From positions 1-52,536 of the forward strand of contig DCHG01000061.1 of the NCBI GenBank assembly GCA_002315595.1: a stretch of DNA of 52,536 nucleotides. Reading direction: 5' to 3'. Every line of letters begins with the position of its first letter. Within the stretch, counting starts at the first letter, position 1. The translations under genes and the position numbers were made by a program. The stretch comes from Clostridiales bacterium UBA1758. Lineage in GTDB: Bacteria > Bacillota > Clostridia > Oscillospirales > UBA1758. Shown here one piece after another: positions 34,686-44,443 of the stretch. The notes below the pieces were generated by a model. The model had not been told where the DNA came from, searched no databases, and was given only the letters and a program-made list of their open reading frames with translations.

Positions 34686-36217
34686 CTTCTGCCCTCCAAG
34701 ACATCCCAGTGGGTGATATTGTAAAATGGATCGTTCCACGTCGTTTCGACATTCGAATATGCACCACGCGTGACCAGCGCCGTCGAGGTTTCAAACCCGA
34801 GTGTAAAGAACGGCAACTCCGTCCGATATGCCGTGATAAGTGCCTTTCTTGCGTCGTTTCGATCCTCAAACGCCGCTTTCCACGCATCCTTTGCTAATTC
34901 CGTTTGATACGCATACGGTGCGGAAAAGCCGAGTTTTCCGCACGAAAGCAACGTCGAAAAATCCAGATCCGCCGTCAATTCCGTTTCCAGATAGCAGAGA
35001 TCATAACTGCCGGAATTCAATGCGTTTTGAAATTTTTTATCGCTATAAAGCGTGATATTCACTGTAATTCCGCATTCTGCAAACCGATTTACAATCATTT
35101 GGCAGGCATCGCGTTTTTTCATATTATCGCGGTTGACGATCAATTCGAGCGTGACCTGCGAATAGGATCCATAGTAATCAATGGCGCCGTCGCCGTTATT
35201 GTCGCGGTATCCGAGTTCGGATAGTGCAAATTTGATCTCAGCCGCCGATTTTTCGGAAAACGACGCAGATTGTTCGGGTGCGCCCGTGGCAGAAAGGTCG
35301 CCCTCAAAGGCATCCTCTGCGATCTCCGAACGGGGCAATGCGGAATCGATAATCGTGCGAACACCGGCATTGGAAAGAAATCCACAAGCCGAATTGATCC
35401 CCATGCAGTGGATGATCGGCGACGGATTACTATGACGATCAAAAATCCCGGAAAAATAAATCGAACCTGCCGAGGTCGTATCGCTGACCGCCACCGTGAT
35501 CTGATGCGATTCCACAGCACGCATATATGCGTCATTGTCGGCGATCTCGACCACCGTTAAACGCTTTATTTTCTCGCTTTCGCCCCCATGATAGTCATCA
35601 AACGCTCCGAGCATCTGCGTGTTGTCCTTGGTGACAAATCGGAACGGTCCGGTGCCCGACGGGAAATCGCCGTCGCCATCACCGACCGGGACGATCGGCG
35701 TGATAAGTTTTGACGGCAGACCTGCATCCACGGAATAGGTATGAACAGTCAGCGTGAATTCGTCGACCGCTTCGACGGAAGCGACATTTTCAAGCAAACT
35801 CGACCAATATCCCCCGAAGGATTTCGCAAACCGGATCGAGTACACCGCATCTTCGGCGGAAACAGTCTCGCCGTTATGGAAGCGGACATTCTTTTTCAAA
35901 CGGATCGTCCATACATTGCCTTCCGCAGAATAATTTTCGCAAAGCATATGACTTGCCGAAAGATCCGGCGCAATCTCAAACAAGCCCTCATATACGAGTT
36001 GAAGCGTCTGCTGATTGATCTTGATCTTCGACGAAAACGGGTTTTTGCGTTCACCGCTTATCCACGCCACGCCGGGGGTATGAACGGAAACGGCGGTCGT
36101 CGTCGATGTTGACGGCGTATCCTCCGTTTCGGGGGGTGCCACGTTTTTTGTTCCGCAGGAAGAAAGAAGCAGAAGACTCATCAACGCCAGAAAAAACGAA
36201 AATATTCTTTTTTTCAT
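34682..36217 (-). CDS. Family 5 ABC-transporter substrate-binding lipoprotein
   Basis: 511 aa from the ATG at 36217, preceded by AAAGGAGG. The lipobox is LLSSC, with Cys near residue 21, followed by a Thr/Ser/Pro linker. SBP_bac_5 features: QLVYEGLFEI, VWTIRLKKNVRFHNGETVSAEDAVYSI, and GTGPFRFV. Such proteins bind peptides, opines or nickel at the cell surface. No permease or ATPase genes adjoin it, so it is an orphan component. It sits inside a typA-pgeF-proA-proB run and is translationally coupled to proA. Ligand unknown. Confidence 0.85.
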   Translation of the reverse strand: MKKRIFSFFLALMSLLLLSSCGTKNVAPPETEDTPSTSTTTAVSVHTPGVAWISGERKNPFSSKIKINQQTLQLVYEGLFEIAPDLSASHMLCENYSAEGNVWTIRLKKNVRFHNGETVSAEDAVYSIRFAKSFGGYWSSLLENVASVEAVDEFTLTVHTYSVDAGLPSKLITPIVPVGDGDGDFPSGTGPFRFVTKDNTQMLGAFDDYHGGESEKIKRLTVVEIADNDAYMRAVESHQITVAVSDTTSAGSIYFSGIFDRHSNPSPIIHCMGINSACGFLSNAGVRTIIDSALPRSEIAEDAFEGDLSATGAPEQSASFSEKSAAEIKFALSELGYRDNNGDGAIDYYGSYSQVTLELIVNRDNMKKRDACQMIVNRFAECGITVNITLYSDKKFQNALNSGSYDLCYLETELTADLDFSTLLSCGKLGFSAPYAYQTELAKDAWKAAFEDRNDARKALITAYRTELPFFTLGFETSTALVTRGAYSNVETTWNDPFYNITHWDVLEGRR

Positions 36218-36249
36218 GGAAATCAGCCTCCTTTCTTTCATTGATCAGT

Positions 36250-37038
36250 TCATTTCAGCGCAAAAAATGCCGCCATGCTTCCCCTAGACGCACCCTGGCG
36301 GCGATGGGAAAAGAAATCCGCCCCGCAGCAGGTGCAGGCGGTGCTGATACAGATATTCTCACGTTTTACGCCCGCACGCATAAGGGTTTCGGCAATGATG
36401 CCGCCGATATCGACTTTGAATTTTTCACCGAACGGCAGGCAATATTTGTCCGTCCATTCACCGAGGGATGCACACATTTCCGTCGGCACGTCATCCCTTG
36501 TTTCAAAGCAGCATTGACCGATTCTCGGGCCAATGGCGGCGATCAGATCATCGGGATCGGAGACGTATTCGTCCTGCATTGATTCGACCGTTCTTGCGGC
36601 GATTCCCTTTGCCGTTCCACGCCACCCGGAATGAGCAAGACCGATCGCCTTTTTGACGGGATCCAATAAAAAAACGGGCGCACAATCCGCGTGATGCGTC
36701 AAAAGTACCTTTCCCGAAACATTGGTGACCATGCCGTCATAACCGTCCGCGATGCCGAAATCGTTTTCACGTACTACGCGAATTCGGCAATTATGCACCT
36801 GCTTCCCGCTGACGATCCGATCAAACGAAACGCCGAGGAGTTTTGTCATGCGTTCGTGATTTTCGCGAACAGCATCGGGATCATCACCACGCGAAAAACT
36901 CAGGTTCATCGTTTCAAAAATTCCCTGCGAAACACCGCCGAATCTCGTCGAGAACGCGTGGACACACAACCCCGACGCGTCAAGCGTCGGAGCCGTGTAG
37001 TAAACGATATTACCTGAGTTTTTTCGGTTAAAATCCAT
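36250..37038 (-). CDS. pgeF: Peptidoglycan editing factor PgeF (YfiH, laccase-domain)
   Basis: 262 aa. Family motifs: FSTRFGGVSQGIFETMNLS, GKQVHNCRI, LTHHADCAPVFL (metal-binding His and Cys), AHSGWRGTAKGI, and AIGPRIGQCCFE. PgeF is proposed to remove misincorporated serine-containing muropeptide precursors, and related proteins also show purine nucleosidase activity. It lies 17 bp after typA. The Shine-Dalgarno sequence is weak (AGG). Confidence 0.93.
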   Translation of the reverse strand: MDFNRKNSGNIVYYTAPTLDASGLCVHAFSTRFGGVSQGIFETMNLSFSRGDDPDAVRENHERMTKLLGVSFDRIVSGKQVHNCRIRVVRENDFGIADGYDGMVTNVSGKVLLTHHADCAPVFLLDPVKKAIGLAHSGWRGTAKGIAARTVESMQDEYVSDPDDLIAAIGPRIGQCCFETRDDVPTEMCASLGEWTDKYCLPFGEKFKVDIGGIIAETLMRAGVKRENICISTACTCCGADFFSHRRQGASRGSMAAFFALK

Positions 37039-37055
37039 TTTTAATCAAAAACCTA

Positions 37056-38873
37056 TTACTTTTTGAGGTTTGCTCTCAAACGAAGTGTATGATCGAGAAT
37101 GCGCTTGCGGATACGAAGTGACTTCGGCGTGACTTCGAGCAATTCGTCATCGCCGAGGAATTCGATGCACTGTTCCAAACTCATGATACGCGGCGGAGTC
37201 AGGCGAAGTGCCTCATCGGAGCCCGCGGCACGCATATTGGTGAGGTGCTTGGTTTTGCAGACATTGACGTTGATATCGTCGGTTTTCGGGTTGATGCCGA
37301 TGACCTGACCGGCATAAACGCGTTCCGCCGCACCGACAAAGAGAATCCCGCGTTCCTGCGCATAGAAAAGGCCGTACGCAGATGTATCGCCGGTTTCAAA
37401 TGCGACAAGTGAGCCGGTCGCACGACGGTCAATGTCGCCCTTGTACGGGGCATAGCCGTGGAACACGGAACTCATAATGCCTTCACCTCGGGTATCGGTG
37501 AGAAAATCATTTCGATAACCGAACAGACCGCGGGACGGAATGTAGAATTCGATCTTCATGCGGTTGCCTTCCGGCTGCATATTGAACATTTCGGCTTTTC
37601 TTGTGCCGAGTTTTTCCATAACCGCACCGACGCAATCTTCCGGAACATCGACGACGAGTTCTTCGATCGGTTCATAGGTCTGTCCTTCGACCTCTTTATA
37701 CAGAACGCGGGGCGTAGAAACCTGGAATTCATAGCCTTCACGACGCATATTTTCGATGAGGATGGAAAGGTGCATTTCACCGCGACCTGCGACATTGAAC
37801 GAATCGGTGGTGCCGACTTCGTTGACGCGGAGAGAAACATCGCGCAAAAGTTCTTTGAATAGTCTGTCGCGAAGATTGCGGGAAGTGACATATTTACCTT
37901 CCTGTCCACAGAACGGCGAGTCATTGACGGAGAAGGTCATTTCGACCGTCGGCTCGGAGATCTTGACAAACGGCAACGGCTCGACGGCATTCGGATCACA
38001 AAGTGTGTTGCCGATGGTGATGTCTTCAATGCCGGAAAAACAGACGATATTGCCGGCAGTGGCGGATTCGACCTGTACGCGGTTCAGCCCTTCGAACTGA
38101 TAAAGAGCCGTGATGCGTCCTTTATAGGAAACATTCGGATCGTGGTAGTCGCAGATGCTGACATCCATATTTGTTTTGATCATGCCGGTTTCAACGCGAC
38201 CGATGCCGATTCGACCGACATATTCGTTGTAGTCAATGGAAGACACAAGTAGCGAAAGCGGGCTTTCGACATCGGCTTCCGGCGCGGGAATGTATTCGAG
38301 GATTTTGTCGAACAACGGAGTGAGATCGGTGCCGACCTCGCTCTGTTTGTAGGATGCAAGACCTTCGCGTGCAATGCAGTAGATGAACGGGGAATCGAGT
38401 TGTTCATCGTTTGCACCGAGTTCAAGCAGAAGTTCGAGAACCTCGTCCTCGATCTCACCCGGACGGGCATCAGGACGGTCGATTTTATTGATGACGATAA
38501 TAACGGGATGACCGAGGTCAAGTGCTTTTTGCAGAACAAAACGCGTCTGCGGCATCGGGCCTTCGGCGGCGTCAACAAGCAAGATAACGCCGTTGACCAT
38601 TTTGAGAATGCGTTCGACTTCGCCACCGAAATCGGCATGTCCCGGGGTGTCGACGATATTGATCTTCACGCCCTTATAATTGGCAGAGGTGTTTTTGGCA
38701 AGGATCGTAATACCGCGTTCACGCTCGATGTCATTCGAGTCCATGACGCGGTCATTGACGACCTGATTTTCACGAAATACACCGCCCTGTTTGAGCATCT
38801 GATCGACGAGTGTCGTCTTGCCGTGGTCAACGTGGGCGATAATTGCAACATTTCTTAAACTATTGTCTTTCAA
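37056..38873 (-). CDS. typA: Translational GTPase TypA/BipA
   Basis: 605 aa. G domain: AHVDHGKTTLVDQM, RGITILAKN, DTPGHADFGGEV and NKIDRPDA. Elongation-factor domains and the BipA-specific C-terminus follow (PSRGLFGYRNDFLTDTRGEG, VNVCKTKHLTNMRAAGSDEA). It assists 50S assembly, especially at low temperature or under stress. The start is a TTG at 38873, 9 nt after a GGGG site. It is the first gene of a five-gene minus-strand run ending at proB. Confidence 0.96.
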   Translation of the reverse strand: MKDNSLRNVAIIAHVDHGKTTLVDQMLKQGGVFRENQVVNDRVMDSNDIERERGITILAKNTSANYKGVKINIVDTPGHADFGGEVERILKMVNGVILLVDAAEGPMPQTRFVLQKALDLGHPVIIVINKIDRPDARPGEIEDEVLELLLELGANDEQLDSPFIYCIAREGLASYKQSEVGTDLTPLFDKILEYIPAPEADVESPLSLLVSSIDYNEYVGRIGIGRVETGMIKTNMDVSICDYHDPNVSYKGRITALYQFEGLNRVQVESATAGNIVCFSGIEDITIGNTLCDPNAVEPLPFVKISEPTVEMTFSVNDSPFCGQEGKYVTSRNLRDRLFKELLRDVSLRVNEVGTTDSFNVAGRGEMHLSILIENMRREGYEFQVSTPRVLYKEVEGQTYEPIEELVVDVPEDCVGAVMEKLGTRKAEMFNMQPEGNRMKIEFYIPSRGLFGYRNDFLTDTRGEGIMSSVFHGYAPYKGDIDRRATGSLVAFETGDTSAYGLFYAQERGILFVGAAERVYAGQVIGINPKTDDINVNVCKTKHLTNMRAAGSDEALRLTPPRIMSLEQCIEFLGDDELLEVTPKSLRIRKRILDHTLRLRANLKK

Positions 38874-38918
38874 AAGATAGTGCCCCTCTCGAGAATGGAT
38901 CTAAAATTTTAACAATTC

Positions 38919-38947
38919 ATTATACTATAAAAAAACGAAAATTCCAA
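38919..38947 (-). promoter_or_regulatory. Sigma-A-type promoter for typA and following genes
   Basis: The minus strand has TTGGAA (38947-38942), a 17-bp spacer, then TATAAT (38924-38919), about 45 bp upstream of the typA start. Confidence 0.7.
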
Positions 38948-39040
38948 TGAAATTGTTGATATTTTTTTAAGTTTGCAGTAAAATTATTTTGTATAAAAGA
39001 TACCATTTTACATGAAAGGCACGGTTTTATAAGCCCAAAA

Positions 39041-39835
39041 ATGAAAATTACCGATTCTCATGCGCATATCTTTCCCGCAAAGATCGCCGAAAAAGCAACG
39101 ATCTCCATCGGGCAATTTTACGACTTATCGATGAACGGCGTCGGCTCCGCCGAAAATCTGATCAAAAGCGGCGACGAGATCGGCGTTTCAAAATATCTCG
39201 TCTGTTCCACTGCAACCCGTCCCGAACAAGTTCACGCGATCAACGATTTTATCCATGCCGAACAATCCGCGCGCCCCGGAGTATTCTATGGCTTCGGCAC
39301 CGTCCATGTCGGTTTGGATGACATAGAAGCCGAAGTCGAACGCATCAAGGTGCTGGGACTTTACGGCATTAAACTTCATCCCGATTTTCAACAGACAAAC
39401 ATTGATGAGGGAAAAATGCTTCCCGCCTATCGCCTTGCGGCGGAATACAAACTGCCGATCCTGTTTCACATGGGCGATCCGCGGTACGATTATTCGGCGG
39501 CGTGGCGACTTGCAAATCTTTTGGAAAAAGTACCGACACTGACGGTGATCGCCGCACATCTCGGCGGATTTATGGCGTGGGATGAGGCGATGAAATATCT
39601 TCCCACCGGCTCGGTTTGGACGGATACCTGCTCGTCGATGTCTATGATGTCACCCGATCAGGCAAAAATACTCATCGAACACTTCGGCTTCGACCGTGTA
39701 ATGTTCGCAAGTGATTTTCCGATGTGGAAACATCAACGCCAACGCGATGTTTTTGACTCTCTCGGCTATTCCGATGAAATCCGCCAGGCGATCTACAACG
39801 ACAATTTCTGTCACTTGCTGAAAATCAAGGATTGA
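39041..39835 (+). CDS. Amidohydrolase-family (Amidohydro_2) metal-dependent hydrolase
   Basis: 264 aa. The N-terminal metal motif is DSHAHIFP. Further barrel features are GIKLHPDFQ near 107-115, LFHMGDPRYDYS near 140, VIAAHLGGF near 169, and VMFASDFPMW near 220, supplying His and Asp metal ligands. The group includes decarboxylases and lactonases of the ACMSD/GLI type as well as amidases, so the reaction is not predictable. It is a monocistronic unit between typA and clpC. The ribosome site is poor, and no clear promoter was found. Confidence 0.85.
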   Translation: MKITDSHAHIFPAKIAEKATISIGQFYDLSMNGVGSAENLIKSGDEIGVSKYLVCSTATRPEQVHAINDFIHAEQSARPGVFYGFGTVHVGLDDIEAEVERIKVLGLYGIKLHPDFQQTNIDEGKMLPAYRLAAEYKLPILFHMGDPRYDYSAAWRLANLLEKVPTLTVIAAHLGGFMAWDEAMKYLPTGSVWTDTCSSMSMMSPDQAKILIEHFGFDRVMFASDFPMWKHQRQRDVFDSLGYSDEIRQAIYNDNFCHLLKIKD

Positions 39836-39836
39836 C

Positions 39837-39882
39837 AAAACCGCCCGATCGGTCATTATTTTGACCAATCGGGCGGTTTTTT
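39837..39882. terminator. Bidirectional terminator between the amidohydrolase gene and clpC
   Basis: Long stem AAAACCGCCCGAT-GGTCA pairing with TGACC-ATCGGGCGGTTTT (one C/A mismatch) around a short T-rich loop. A T-run follows on each strand, between convergent stops. Confidence 0.9.
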
Positions 39883-39883
39883 A

Positions 39884-42343
39884 TCACGATTTCTTGGAAA
39901 TATCGATTTTCCCATCGATAACGGAGATCGTCACGGTATCACCCGCAGATGCCTTTCCGTCAAGCATGAGAAGTGCCACGGCGTCTTCGACCTCGGTCTG
40001 AATAGTGCGACGAAGCGGTCTTGCACCGTACGCGGGATCATATCCTTTGTCCGCAAGCCATGTGATCGCATCCTCCGTCCATTCGAGTTTCACGCCCATA
40101 TCAGCCATCCTGCGATTGACCTGTTCGAGCATGATCGACGCGATCTGCGTGATCTCGCCCCGTTCCAACTGATGGAAGACGATGATATCATCGACGCGAT
40201 TGAGAAATTCAGGACGGAACGCACGCTTCAACTCGCCCATCACTGCTCCGCGAAGTTCTTCTACGGATGTCGTTTCGCCGGACTGTCCGCCGAAGCCCAA
40301 CGAGCGACGCTCGGTCAGATTTCTTGCGCCGACGTTCGAGGTCATCACTATGATCGTGTTTTTGAAGTCAACCTTTCGTCCCTGCGAATCCGTCAAAATA
40401 CCGTCCTCAAGGATCTGCAACATAATATTGAACACATCGGGATGCGCCTTTTCGATCTCATCGAACAACACCACGGAGTACGGATGACGGCGTACCTTTT
40501 CGGTGAGTTGACCGGCATCCTCATAACCGACATATCCCGGAGGCGATCCGATTAGGCGCGAAACCGTATGTTTTTCCATATATTCGGACATATCAATGCG
40601 GATCATACTGTTTTCGTCACCGAACATCGCCTCAGCAAGTGCCTTCGTCAATTCGGTCTTGCCGACACCCGTCGGACCGAGGAAGATGAATGATCCTACC
40701 GGTCGCTTCGGATCCTTGAGTCCCACACGTCCACGACGGATGGCGCGTGCCACGGCGGAAACGGCGTCGCTCTGTCCGATGACGCGTTTATGCAGTTCTT
40801 CCTCAAGTTTGAGCAACCGTTGTGATTCGGTTTCGGTCAGTCTTGCGACCGGGATACCCGTAGACTGTGCGATGACTTCCGCGACATCCTCTGGATCGAC
40901 CTGACGATCGGTGCCGGAATTCGTCTTTTCCCACGCACCGCGTTTGGAGTCCAGTTCTTCCCGATACTGCTTTTCGGCGTCACGCAAGGTCGCGGCGCGT
41001 TCAAAATCCTGATTGCGGACGGCTTCTTCTTTCTCCTGCTCGGTCTTTTTCAGTTTTGCTTCCAACTCTGCAAGATCGGGCGGAGCGACAAGTCCCGCAA
41101 GACGCACACGAGATGCGGCTTCGTCAATGAGGTCAATCGCCTTGTCAGGCAAAAATCTATCGGAAATATAACGCGTCGAAAGTTTGACGGCGGCAACGAT
41201 CGCATCATCGGTGATTTTGACCTTGTGATGTGCCTCGTATTTGTCACGAAGACCTTTCAAAACCTCGATCGACTCGTCCTCACTCGGCTCACCGACAACA
41301 ACGGGTTGAAATCTGCGTTCCAGTGCGGCATCCTTTTCGATATGACGACGATATTCATCAAGGGTGGTTGCACCGATGATTTGAATTTCACCACGGGAAA
41401 GTGCGGGTTTTAGAATGTTCGCCGCATCAATTGCGCCTTCCGCCGCACCCGCGCCGACAATGGTATGAAGTTCGTCGATAAAGAGGATGACATCCTTTGC
41501 CTTCGTCACTTCCGTAATAGCGGTCTTGATGCGTTCCTCAAATTCGCCGCGGTATTTGGTACCCGCGATCATTCCCGTGAGATCAAGCGAAAAAATGCGC
41601 TTGTCTTTCAGGGTTTCCGGCACGTTGCCCGCAACCACACGCTGGGCAAGTCCTTCGACGACAGCGGTCTTTCCGACGCCCGGATCGCCGATGAGAACGG
41701 GGTTGTTTTTTGTACGACGGGAAAGAATTTGAATAATCCTTGCAACTTCCTCTTCCCTGCCGATGACAGGGTCGAGTTTGCCTTCCTTTGCCATGGCGGT
41801 CAGATCACGACCGAACTGTTCAAGGGTTTTGGTGGAAGTTTTCTTTGATCCGCGGCTTTCCCTTCCCGCACCCGCAGGGGCAGGTTCGTTCTGTTCCTCG
41901 GATTCTCCACCGAGCGAATCGACCAGATCGTTGTAGAGTTGGTTGAGGTCGACACGCATTGCCGCAAGAAGTCTTGCCGCAATGCAATCGCTTTCGCGCA
42001 AAATGCCCATTAAAAGATGCTCCGTTCCGACATAACTGTTGCTAAGACGGGATGCTTCGCCAAAAGAAAGTTCCAAAATTCTCTTGGTACGGGGCGTCAT
42101 CCCCTGCACCGCATCGGAGGTGTAATCGCCCTTGCCGACGGCTTCAATGACACGCGTCATGAGTGTTTCGTACTCCACGCCTGCTTCGTTCAGAAGTTTC
42201 GCCGCCACTCCTTCGCCCTCTTTGACAAGTCCGAGAAGCAGATGTTCACTGCCGATATAATTGTGTCCCAAAGCGGTTGCGGCGTCATGTGCCAGACGAA
42301 GCACATTTTCCGCACGTTCCGTAAATCTGTTATTGAACATCAT
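39884..42343 (-). CDS. clpC: ATP-dependent Clp protease ATP-binding subunit ClpC
   Basis: 819 aa. Order: two Clp_N repeats (about 5-145); AAA+ domain 1 with GDPGVGKTAVVEG near 217; a UVR-type middle segment with ARLRD-like text (NQDFERAATLRDAE near 445); and AAA+ domain 2 with GPTGVGKTELTKAL near 555. The ClpB/D2-small C-terminus follows. It is a Hsp100 unfoldase that delivers substrates, including McsB-phosphoarginine-marked proteins, to ClpP. It is the last gene of the ctsR operon, 23 bp after mcsB. Confidence 0.97.
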   Translation of the reverse strand: MMFNNRFTERAENVLRLAHDAATALGHNYIGSEHLLLGLVKEGEGVAAKLLNEAGVEYETLMTRVIEAVGKGDYTSDAVQGMTPRTKRILELSFGEASRLSNSYVGTEHLLMGILRESDCIAARLLAAMRVDLNQLYNDLVDSLGGESEEQNEPAPAGAGRESRGSKKTSTKTLEQFGRDLTAMAKEGKLDPVIGREEEVARIIQILSRRTKNNPVLIGDPGVGKTAVVEGLAQRVVAGNVPETLKDKRIFSLDLTGMIAGTKYRGEFEERIKTAITEVTKAKDVILFIDELHTIVGAGAAEGAIDAANILKPALSRGEIQIIGATTLDEYRRHIEKDAALERRFQPVVVGEPSEDESIEVLKGLRDKYEAHHKVKITDDAIVAAVKLSTRYISDRFLPDKAIDLIDEAASRVRLAGLVAPPDLAELEAKLKKTEQEKEEAVRNQDFERAATLRDAEKQYREELDSKRGAWEKTNSGTDRQVDPEDVAEVIAQSTGIPVARLTETESQRLLKLEEELHKRVIGQSDAVSAVARAIRRGRVGLKDPKRPVGSFIFLGPTGVGKTELTKALAEAMFGDENSMIRIDMSEYMEKHTVSRLIGSPPGYVGYEDAGQLTEKVRRHPYSVVLFDEIEKAHPDVFNIMLQILEDGILTDSQGRKVDFKNTIIVMTSNVGARNLTERRSLGFGGQSGETTSVEELRGAVMGELKRAFRPEFLNRVDDIIVFHQLERGEITQIASIMLEQVNRRMADMGVKLEWTEDAITWLADKGYDPAYGARPLRRTIQTEVEDAVALLMLDGKASAGDTVTISVIDGKIDISKKS

Positions 42344-42366
42344 TGTTTATCATTCCTTTCAAAGGA

Positions 42367-43380
42367 TCAGAATTTTCCCAATTTCTCACGGAGAAGTTTT
42401 GCACGCGCAAGATCCCTTTCACGCGGCTGAATTGCCTTTCCGTCGGAGATCGACGCCGGCATCACGCGCCAAATTAACTCGTCGATCTCATCGTAATCCA
42501 CATTCACGATCTTCGGAATTCCGCCGCGCATCTCAAATAGAAGCGCAAGTGCTTCATTCGTCGATATAATCACTGCGTGTCCGAGTGTTCCGATTGCACG
42601 GAAAACTTTATCCCTTTTCGCATCCGGATCGCGTTTTTCTTCGTTTTCCGAGATTTTTCGTTCTTTTTCGATGATCTGCCCTACAACACTCGAAAGCCCT
42701 TTGACGATCTCGTCCTCACTCACGCCGAGGCTTTCCTGATTGGAGATCTGATAGACGCCGAACGACGCTTCACTGCCCTCGCCGTACATTCCGCGGACGG
42801 TGTAGCCGATTTTTTGTGCCGAGGTAATTAGTCCCTCCATCGCGCCCGATTCGGTCAGTCGCGGCAGATGCATCATCACCGATGCGCGCATCGCACATCC
42901 GAGGTTTGTCGGACAATGCGTCAAATAGCCGAGATCTTTGTCAAAACTGTACGCAAGTCTTTCGTTGATGAGATCGTCGATCTTGTCGGCGGCTTCATAC
43001 GCTTCGCGGATGCAAAGGCCGGGGTAGATCACCTGAATACGAAGGTGATCTTCCTCATTGATCATGATCGAAACCGCCCCGTCATCGGAGATCAGCGCGC
43101 CTCTTGTGCGTCCCGTTTGCAACATTTCGGGGGAGATGAGATGGCGTTCCATCAGGCTCCTTGCGGCAAGTTCACTTTCGTTTGCGAGATCATGCCACCG
43201 AAAGTGCGTTCCCACTGCAGAGGATTCCACCGCATTTCGAACATCCGCGATGATCTTTTTCGCTTCCTCGTCGCCGAGTTTTCCGGGGAACGGATGCCCA
43301 GCAATATTGCGGGCAAGTCGCACACGCGTCGAAACGACAACACCGCGTTCTGCGCCGATCTGTTTGAAAATTTCGCTCAT
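42367..43380 (-). CDS. mcsB: Protein arginine kinase McsB
   Basis: 337 aa, ATP:guanido phosphotransferase fold. Key text: VVSTRVRLARNIAGHPFPG near 15-33, NEEDHLRIQ near 115, and THCPTNLGCAMRASVM near 163-178, which carries the catalytic-region Cys. It phosphorylates arginines on misfolded or regulatory proteins (CtsR among them) and marks them for ClpCP. Its ATG overlaps the mcsA stop (ATGA). Confidence 0.96.
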   Translation of the reverse strand: MSEIFKQIGAERGVVVSTRVRLARNIAGHPFPGKLGDEEAKKIIADVRNAVESSAVGTHFRWHDLANESELAARSLMERHLISPEMLQTGRTRGALISDDGAVSIMINEEDHLRIQVIYPGLCIREAYEAADKIDDLINERLAYSFDKDLGYLTHCPTNLGCAMRASVMMHLPRLTESGAMEGLITSAQKIGYTVRGMYGEGSEASFGVYQISNQESLGVSEDEIVKGLSSVVGQIIEKERKISENEEKRDPDAKRDKVFRAIGTLGHAVIISTNEALALLFEMRGGIPKIVNVDYDEIDELIWRVMPASISDGKAIQPRERDLARAKLLREKLGKF

Positions 43381-43892
43381 TTCGTTTCGCCCCCGTTCAT
43401 TTGCTTCAATTCATCACGGATTGCCGCGGCACGTTCAAAGTTTTCCGCATTGATCGCCTTGGTCAGTTCCTGCTTCAATTCTTCCTCACGGCGTGCCTTG
43501 CGAAGGTCGGCATCCGCACCGTGCGGGAGTTTCCCGCGGTGTATTCCGCCGCGATGTATTTGGTTGATATACGGGCGAAGTTGCGCTTTGAATGTTTCAT
43601 AACACTGTCCGCAACCGACGCGACCGCTTTTGCGGATCTCGGCAAGTGTTGCGCCGCATCCTTCACACCTTGCGATCTGTTTTTCAATGACGGTCGGACG
43701 GAAAATATCGAAAATTCCCGATTCAAACGGATTCAGTGTGAATCCACCGAAACCTCCGAAGTCGTCAAATCCCTCGTTTTTCATGATCTCTGCGGCACAT
43801 TCGGCACAAAGATCAAAGACGCGTTTTTTACCGTTGATATTTATCTCATAATGTCCGGTCGCTTCATGTTTACCACAATTTGTGCAAAGCAT
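43377..43892 (-). CDS. mcsA: McsA, activator of McsB (UvrB/UvrC-motif protein)
   Basis: 171 aa from the ATG at 43892, 8 nt after AAGGAG; a GTG at 43901 is the alternative. Four CxxC zinc motifs are visible: CTNC, CAEC, CEGC and CGQC. The C-terminal UVR motif (NAENFERAAAIRDELKQM) matches the one in ClpC. McsA binds zinc and stimulates McsB kinase activity. It lies 12 bp downstream of ctsR. Confidence 0.94.
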   Translation of the reverse strand: MLCTNCGKHEATGHYEININGKKRVFDLCAECAAEIMKNEGFDDFGGFGGFTLNPFESGIFDIFRPTVIEKQIARCEGCGATLAEIRKSGRVGCGQCYETFKAQLRPYINQIHRGGIHRGKLPHGADADLRKARREEELKQELTKAINAENFERAAAIRDELKQMNGGETK

Positions 43893-43904
43893 TTCAATCA
43901 CTCC

Positions 43905-44363
43905 TTAATGCTGTTTTGCAAGTGCCAAAAGGCAACGTTTAAAAATGTCGGCGCGGATGGCGGGACGCAATTGCGGAATTGCCTCGGCAAGCGATGCTTC
44001 GGAGATCGCCGCATCAATGATCCGCACCTCGCGGGCTTCCGCCACGCCACAGTTCATGAGGTTTTTCATAATCGCACGGGCAGTCGGCACATCGAGTTCG
44101 TTCCCGATCGAATTCACCGCGTGCATAATCACATCCGCGGGGCTGATCGTGACGCGTGAAATCCTGATGTATCCGCCACCACCCCTTCTGCTTTCGATCA
44201 TATAACCGCGTTCCGGCGAAAATCTCGTCGACAGAACATAATTGATTTGACTCGGAACGCAACCGAAACGGCTTGCCAACGCAATGCGTGAAAATTCGGT
44301 GCTTCCTTCTTCCGCACTCAAAACCTCATCTATAAAATTAGCAATCGTATCTGAAATACCCAT
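43905..44363 (-). CDS. ctsR: Class III stress-gene repressor CtsR
   Basis: 152 aa. The winged helix-turn-helix region is SRIALASRFGCVPSQINYVLSTRFSPERGY, followed by the arginine/glycine wing ESRRGGGGYIRI near 58-69 that reads the operator. The C-terminal half binds McsB/ClpC. It represses its own operon until heat or protein stress inactivates it. The ATG follows GAGGTGAC. The promoter is flanked by two CtsR boxes. Confidence 0.96.
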   Translation of the reverse strand: MGISDTIANFIDEVLSAEEGSTEFSRIALASRFGCVPSQINYVLSTRFSPERGYMIESRRGGGGYIRISRVTISPADVIMHAVNSIGNELDVPTARAIMKNLMNCGVAEAREVRIIDAAISEASLAEAIPQLRPAIRADIFKRCLLALAKQH

Positions 44364-44377
44364 TTTGTCACCTCGTG

Positions 44378-44400
44378 TTTGACTTTGACTATCTTTGACT
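44378..44400 (-). promoter_or_regulatory. CtsR operator downstream of the ctsR -10
   Basis: On the minus strand, AGTCAAAGATAGTCAAA is a perfect tandem heptad (RGTCAAA-NAN-RGTCAAA) at 44400-44384. A third overlapping AGTCAAA copy reaches 44378. It sits over the transcription start region. Confidence 0.9.
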
Positions 44401-44408
44401 TTAATTAT

Positions 44409-44436
44409 ATTATAGCACGACTTTTCAAAATGTCAA
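44409..44436 (-). promoter_or_regulatory. ctsR operon promoter
   Basis: On the minus strand, a perfect TTGACA (44436-44431), a 16-bp spacer, and a perfect TATAAT (44414-44409) preceded by TGC, an extended -10. The first base after it leads straight into the CtsR box. Confidence 0.85.
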
Positions 44437-44443
44437 CACTAAA

